Below, piece after piece: positions 33,055 to 37,172 of a stretch of 37,172 bases of DNA; the first letter of the stretch is position 1; every line of letters starts with the position of its first letter. Location: assembly GCA_021848375.1 (NCBI GenBank), contig JAJZUR010000001.1:1-37172 (forward strand), written 5' to 3'. The stretch is from Pseudomonadota bacterium. GTDB lineage: Bacteria; Pseudomonadota; Gammaproteobacteria; UBA6186; Azoamicaceae. The translations under genes were made by a program, and so were the position numbers. The notes beneath the pieces were generated by a model. The model did no database searches and had not been told where the DNA came from. It saw only the letters and a program-made list of their open reading frames with translations.

Positions 33055-34368
33055 AGCCGCATTCCACCAAAGGTGGCACGCAATACTTGCAGCATAGCCC
33101 AAAGCAATTGCCCAGATCCATTTTAAATGCGTAAAAAAGGTATAAATGCCACGGGTTTGTCCCATTACTCCGACACCCGCAGCAGAACCGATCGCAAGCA
33201 AACTTCCGCCAACACCGGTCGTTAACGTTAACAAGAGCCATTGTCCCTGCGACATCTCAGGATGAATGGTGATAATGGCAAACATCAGAGGAATATTATC
33301 CACAATGGCGGATAACAAGCCAATAAAAATATTCGCGAATGTTAGTTGATCGGCAGTAGTGAGGGCGGAATGCCAATCAGAGTAAAGCAAATCCGAAATA
33401 ATCTCTAAATATCCCACTGTTGCAAGACCACCAATGGCTAAAATGACGCCGTAGAAAAATAACAACGTATCCCAATCTAGTTCTTTAATGGCGGGAAAAA
33501 ATTCAATGGTTTCAACATGATCTGTTAATTTGGTATAGTATGCAAACAATTGTAAATAACTAAGCCCCAGCATCATACCAATAGCTGGCGGCAGATGAAA
33601 AAATTGTTGCAGACAAACGGTTGTGATAATGGTTAATAAAAAAAGAGCAATTACCCGTTTTGCGCCAATTGTTAACCGTGTGTCTTCTTTAATAGCGGGA
33701 GGAGAAGCTTTAGGAATTGCAAAATGCATGAAAAAAGCGGGCACTAAAAAATTAATCAGCGAGGGTAAAAAGAGTTTAAAGAATTGGGTGAAAGATAAAA
33801 TATCTGCCTGCCATACCATCAGAGTCGTAATATCCCCAAATGGGCTAAAAACACCACCTGCGTTAGCAGCGACCACCAGATTAATGCAAGCGATGGCTGT
33901 AAATCGTGGATTATCTTTACCTACCGCAACAATGACTGCTGAGAACGCTAGCGCAGTGGTTAAATTATCCGCCAATCCGGAAATAAAAAAAGCGAGGAAC
34001 CCTGTGATCCAAAACAGTTTGCGATAAGAAAATTGTCGTTGAATAAGCCAAGCGCGTAGAGCGTCAAAGACTTTGCGATCGGCTAAAACGTTAATGTACG
34101 TAATGGCCACGATAATAAAGAGCAACAGTTCGGCATAATCCATTAGGTTATGACGAAGAGCAGTATTAACGAGTTCGGATTGTCCTTTTTGTGCGCCAAT
34201 CATGGCAACTAATATCCAAATAATCCCTGCGGCAACCACAATGGGTTTTGATTTTCGTAACTGGGTAAATTCTTCTAGGATGACGAAAATGTAAGCAATG
34301 AAAAAGGTCGCCAGCGCAATCAATGCGGGGGTTGAATCAATCGCATGATTGAGTATATTGGTTTTCAT
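33040..34368 (-). CDS. nhaD: Na+/H+ antiporter, NhaD family
   Basis: 442 aa with about 12 membrane segments, ATG at 34368 with GGAT 3 nt upstream. Family features: GLADNLTTAL (residues about 131-140), NAGGVFSPFGDITTLMVW, and later SAIVDNIPLMFA and GSAAGVGVMG. The paired DNxT and DNIP motifs in two inverted halves are typical of the NhaD/IT superfamily and supply the ion-binding aspartates. It exports sodium in exchange for protons at the inner membrane. It follows metI by 62 nt in the same direction. Confidence 0.93.
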   Translation of the reverse strand: MKTNILNHAIDSTPALIALATFFIAYIFVILEEFTQLRKSKPIVVAAGIIWILVAMIGAQKGQSELVNTALRHNLMDYAELLLFIIVAITYINVLADRKVFDALRAWLIQRQFSYRKLFWITGFLAFFISGLADNLTTALAFSAVIVAVGKDNPRFTAIACINLVVAANAGGVFSPFGDITTLMVWQADILSFTQFFKLFLPSLINFLVPAFFMHFAIPKASPPAIKEDTRLTIGAKRVIALFLLTIITTVCLQQFFHLPPAIGMMLGLSYLQLFAYYTKLTDHVETIEFFPAIKELDWDTLLFFYGVILAIGGLATVGYLEIISDLLYSDWHSALTTADQLTFANIFIGLLSAIVDNIPLMFAIITIHPEMSQGQWLLLTLTTGVGGSLLAIGSAAGVGVMGQTRGIYTFFTHLKWIWAIALGYAASIACHLWWNAASFAL

Positions 34369-34430
34369 GAGATCCTATCTCCCTTCTTCTTGTGAAAGTT
34401 TAAGGGAAAAAGGACGAGAAGACAAGAATA

Positions 34431-35084
34431 TTAAATGTTATTTTGGGGATGTAAGCTACCATTGGCGATGTAGTCCCCGCACGCTTGAATGATTTGCACT
34501 AGCACAATCAGTAATACTAACGTACTTAATACATAATCTGTCTGAAAAGACTGATATCCTTTGGCAATGATAATCCCGCCTAAGCCGCCTGCGCCAAGAG
34601 CCCCTGCAATAGTCGAGTAACCTACCAGATGAACCAATGTTGTGGTTAAGCTCTTGATGATATTAGGCAGCGCTTCTGGGATTAAAATTTTATATATAAT
34701 CTGAAAATTGGAGGCGCCGACGGTTTTGGCAGCTTCTATCAATCCTGCTTGGACGTGATTGATGGCTTTTTCGGTGAGACCCGCAAAGGTAGGCACGGCA
34801 GCTAGGGTCAGAGGGACGACAGCTGCGACTGAGCCTTCCGTGGATCCGATGATGAGGCGGGTAAAAGGAATGACGGCAATCATGAGAACGATATAAGGCA
34901 CTGAACAAGTGGTATGGATTAAGAAGTTAAGCGATTTGTGAATCACATTATTGGCTAAAAATTTCTCTGGGGCCGTTACTGATAAAATTGCACCTAGCGG
35001 TAATCCAATGATCCACGTTAAAAGTCCAGCGGCAAAAATCATGAATAGCGTTTCTTCTAGCGCATTAAGCAGTTCGTGAAGCAT
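34431..35084 (-). CDS. metI: Methionine ABC transporter permease MetI
   Basis: 217 aa from the ATG at 35084 with GGAGGTG 9 nt upstream; the frame extends to 35171 but those codons belong to metN. Five or so membrane segments and the EAA loop EAAKTVGASNFQIIYKILIPEALPNI are visible, followed by YSTIAGALGAGGLGGIIIAKGY, a MetI signature. It forms the channel for methionine uptake with MetN. It overlaps the end of metN by 20 nt. No metQ follows; the next gene is nhaD. Confidence 0.93.
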   Translation of the reverse strand: MLHELLNALEETLFMIFAAGLLTWIIGLPLGAILSVTAPEKFLANNVIHKSLNFLIHTTCSVPYIVLMIAVIPFTRLIIGSTEGSVAAVVPLTLAAVPTFAGLTEKAINHVQAGLIEAAKTVGASNFQIIYKILIPEALPNIIKSLTTTLVHLVGYSTIAGALGAGGLGGIIIAKGYQSFQTDYVLSTLVLLIVLVQIIQACGDYIANGSLHPQNNI

Positions 35085-36108
35085 ATCCCAGCACCTCCAC
35101 ATGTAATTTTTTGTGTTCCAAAAAGCGCAATGCGCTTTCAATATCCTCTTTCTCTCCCACCATTTCAGCAACCATTATACCAATAAGATGATTGTGAATA
35201 ATTTCTGTATTCGCTTGAATAATGTTTACGGATAAATTGTATTGTTGGATAATCATGGCAAGAAAAGGTTGTTGACTGTTAGAATTTCTAAACGCGATAC
35301 GCGCAATAGGATAACTATTTTTACGATAATCTGGGTGCATACGATTACGCAGAGCAGTTGGCAGATCATTTCTTGCCGCTGTCTTGATGAATTCCTTACC
35401 AACCAAAGAGGTAGGATGCGAATAGAAATCTAAAACGGTAGTCTGTTCGACGATTTCGCCCTCATGTAACACCGCGACTCGATTACAGATGGATTTGATC
35501 ACTTCCAGTTCGTGCGTAATAAGCACAATGGTTAAATTAAGTTTTTGATTAATCAAACTCAGTAATTTTAAAATAGATTGTTTTGCTTTAGGATCTAAAG
35601 AGGCGGTTGCTTCTTCGCAGAGCAATACTTTTGGTTGATTGATTAATGCGCGTGCAATGGCCACTCGTTGTTTTTGGCCGTTATTCAATTGATGAGGGTA
35701 CGCATTGGCTTTATCTTCTAATTGGGTTAGTTCCAGTAAGGGGCGTACTTGAGATTCAATTTGATCTTTTGGCGTGCCATTCAGTTCCAATGGAAGTGCG
35801 ATATTATCAAAAACGCTGCGAGAGGCTAACAAATTAAAATGTTGGAAGATCATGCCAATATTGCGTCTGGCATTTCTCAATCCTTCCGTTGTCAGCGTCA
35901 TTAAATCACAGCTATCGACGAGCACTGCACCGCCGGAGGGAGGCTCTAATAAATTGATGCAACGGATCAAAGCGCTTTTGCCAGCGCCCGCTCGGCCAAT
36001 GATGCCGAAAATTTCCCCTTGCTCAATATTTAAGGTAATGCCTTTTAGGGCATGCAAAATGATATTGCCCTTTCTAACAATTTTTTCAATTCCATTGAGT
36101 GAGATCAT
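35065..36108 (-). CDS. metN: Methionine ABC transporter ATPase MetN with altered signature and Walker B
   Basis: 347 aa with the MetN layout: ABC domain (1-240) and a C-terminal NIL domain (about 265-345) that normally senses methionine. Walker A reads GRAGAGKS (38-45) and the Q-loop region FQHFNLL is normal. The signature, usually LSGGQ, is LNNGQ (141-145). Walker B, usually LLCDEATSALD, is LLCEEATASLD with Glu165 in place of the magnesium-coordinating Asp; the catalytic Glu166 and the switch histidine (THE) are kept. These changes, checked codon by codon, should weaken ATP hydrolysis. Gene order and length are otherwise ordinary. Confidence 0.9.
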   Translation of the reverse strand: MISLNGIEKIVRKGNIILHALKGITLNIEQGEIFGIIGRAGAGKSALIRCINLLEPPSGGAVLVDSCDLMTLTTEGLRNARRNIGMIFQHFNLLASRSVFDNIALPLELNGTPKDQIESQVRPLLELTQLEDKANAYPHQLNNGQKQRVAIARALINQPKVLLCEEATASLDPKAKQSILKLLSLINQKLNLTIVLITHELEVIKSICNRVAVLHEGEIVEQTTVLDFYSHPTSLVGKEFIKTAARNDLPTALRNRMHPDYRKNSYPIARIAFRNSNSQQPFLAMIIQQYNLSVNIIQANTEIIHNHLIGIMVAEMVGEKEDIESALRFLEHKKLHVEVLGYASRTA

Positions 36109-36168
36109 GTAACCATCTCTTTTAGAGCAGTGTCTTAACTTTTACCATAGTTCGTAGTTGCCGAACTT

Positions 36169-36933
36169 TCAATTTTCAGGAAGGAATTGGGGAATATTAT
36201 TAGTTAAATCACTAAATACAGCGGTAACACCGGCTTGTAATAAGTGGCGGATCACTTGCGGTTGATTGACGGTATAAATAAGCAGCGGGACTTCTTGAAC
36301 AATGCGATTGAGCATGACAGGATCTTTAACGGCTTCATAGCTGCAATGTAAGCTATTGAATTGATAGCGTTGCACCATTTTCACCCCTGTATCCACATCT
36401 GCCTCTATAAGATACCCAAGGGGAAGGGTTGGATCCAATTGTCGAAGCATAATCAGGCATTCTATATCGAAACTCGAAATGAGTGGAGGAGTCGCGTTAG
36501 CCCAATAGGGGCGATGTTTGGAAAGAAAATCGATTATCTGTTCTTTTTTTTTATGATTGGAAAGACCTTTCAATTCAATGTTGGGTTGAAGATTTCGTTG
36601 TTTTAAATAGGATAGGGTTTCTGTCAAGAGCGGGATCTTTTCACCGTAATAAGGCGGGTTAAACCAAGCGCCTGCGTCCAAGGTTTTTAGGGTTTGGTAG
36701 TGAGTATCAACGACAAAGCCATGACCATTGGTGGTGCGCTCGAGCGTTTCGTCATGCAGCAAAACCCATTCACCGGATGCGCAACGTTGCACATCAAATT
36801 CAATCCAGTTCAATCCCAATGCTGCAGCCTTTTGAAAACTGCGGAACGTATTTTCAGGGGCTAACCCGGCCGCGCCGCGGTGACCAATAATGCCTTTATA
36901 CGGGACAGGTAACTCACAAAATATATGCTGCAA
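36169..36933 (-). CDS. ugpQ: Glycerophosphodiester phosphodiesterase
   Basis: 254 aa, TTG start at 36933, decided by an excellent ribosome site (AGGAGGAG, 7 nt upstream). No signal peptide, so it is the cytoplasmic UgpQ type. GDPD motifs: GHRGAAGLAPENT (residues 17-29), WIEFDVQRCASGEWVLLHDETLERTTNG, PNIELKG and, at the end, VTAVFSDLTNNIPQFL. It hydrolyses glycerophosphodiesters to glycerol-3-phosphate and an alcohol. It lies 60 nt upstream of metN in the same direction. Confidence 0.92.
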   Translation of the reverse strand: MQHIFCELPVPYKGIIGHRGAAGLAPENTFRSFQKAAALGLNWIEFDVQRCASGEWVLLHDETLERTTNGHGFVVDTHYQTLKTLDAGAWFNPPYYGEKIPLLTETLSYLKQRNLQPNIELKGLSNHKKKEQIIDFLSKHRPYWANATPPLISSFDIECLIMLRQLDPTLPLGYLIEADVDTGVKMVQRYQFNSLHCSYEAVKDPVMLNRIVQEVPLLIYTVNQPQVIRHLLQAGVTAVFSDLTNNIPQFLPEN

Positions 36934-37123
36934 TGATATTCTCCTCCTAGCAGGCGGTTATAATTGATTATAAAGGGATACAAAATCCATCCTCCATTGA
37001 TTTCTACTGGGGATATCCCCAAATATATAATTATTATGTACATTTTACGTTTTATTTCAGACTAATTTTTGTTAGAGTAGAAACTCTCGGTCAAGCTTTT
37101 TTATTAACTGGAGCGTTATCGCT

Positions 37124-37172
37124 ATGCATGTAGAGGAAGTTGTTGGGATCTTAATGTCCTTAACAGCCATCT
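37124..37172 (+). CDS. Start of an unidentified gene, cut by the window edge
   Basis: An ATG at 37124 with GGAG 10 nt upstream opens a frame of 16 codons (HVEEVVGILMSLTAI after Met) that reaches the window end. The residues look like the start of a membrane segment. It is divergent from ugpQ, with about 190 nt between the starts. Too short to identify. Confidence 0.5.
   Translation, partial: MHVEEVVGILMSLTAI

Noticed and set aside
33296..33304. Perfect DnaA-box sequence TTATCCACA
   Set aside because: It lies in the conserved VDNIP-encoding part of nhaD, so protein constraint explains it.
33623..34027. 134-codon open frame on the plus strand
   Set aside because: It lies fully antisense within nhaD, has no ribosome site and encodes no recognisable protein.
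1..37172. tRNA or rRNA genes, CRISPR arrays, insertion sequences, integrases, phage genes
   Set aside because: Looked for and not seen; no cloverleaf with a CCA end, no regularly spaced repeats and no transposase motifs were found by eye.

Overview
The window comes from a moderately A+T-rich gammaproteobacterial chromosome with almost no intergenic space. The gene set points to the order Legionellales, perhaps near Coxiella or Aquicella: minCDE, a potABCD operon close to that of E. coli, ychF-pth-rplY, tesA facing ybbA-ybbP, rnhA-dnaQ, nhaD, metNI, and two OprO/OprP-type porins with alanine-rich signal peptides. The placement is inferred from gene content and protein style, not from a search. 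I see no rRNA, tRNA, CRISPR array, insertion sequence, integrase or phage gene.

Layout. 1-1836 is the 3' part of ppiD (periplasmic folding factor). 1906-5647 is the polyamine importer operon potABCD, its genes overlapping by 4-14 nt. It converges on a small Sel1-like membrane protein. 6385-7818 is a porin, followed by two intergenic hairpins and convergent xseA. 9154-10185 holds tadA and a short methyltransferase-like gene, separated by an inverted pair of DnaA-box-like sequences. 10182-12074 is minCDE on the minus strand. Divergent from it, 12184-14907 carries minor type IV prepilin genes pilV and pilW, then a gene that appears to fuse a PilX-type prepilin start to a PilY1-like beta-propeller. 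A second porin with a very clear terminator follows, then mlaA and a receiver/PP2C phosphatase.

18654-22117 (minus) is a lipoprotein-type LD-carboxypeptidase, ychF, pth and rplY, the last with a structured leader. 22358-22850 holds a truncated dacB-like start and a tiny acidic CxxC/CxxC protein. HMG-CoA lyase and tesA (minus) come next; tesA faces ybbA-ybbP with start codons that overlap head to head. An alpha/beta hydrolase and an AlkD-like glycosylase converge. A hipA-type kinase followed by an overlapping XRE-DUF1488 gene forms a probable toxin-antitoxin pair, upstream of which lies a very A+T-rich, palindrome-rich region. An APH(6)/hydroxyurea-type kinase, rnhA and dnaQ run rightward. nhaD, metI, metN and a glycerophosphodiester phosphodiesterase run leftward, and a new gene begins at the right edge.

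The best candidate for something not described before is the prepilin-PilY1 fusion at 13435-14907. In known systems PilX and PilY1 are separate subunits of one pilus-tip/priming complex; here they seem to be one polypeptide. Next are the reversed-order hipA/XRE-DUF1488 pair, the MetN with altered ABC signature and Walker B motifs, and the DnaA-box and hairpin arrangements upstream of 9739 and of rplY.
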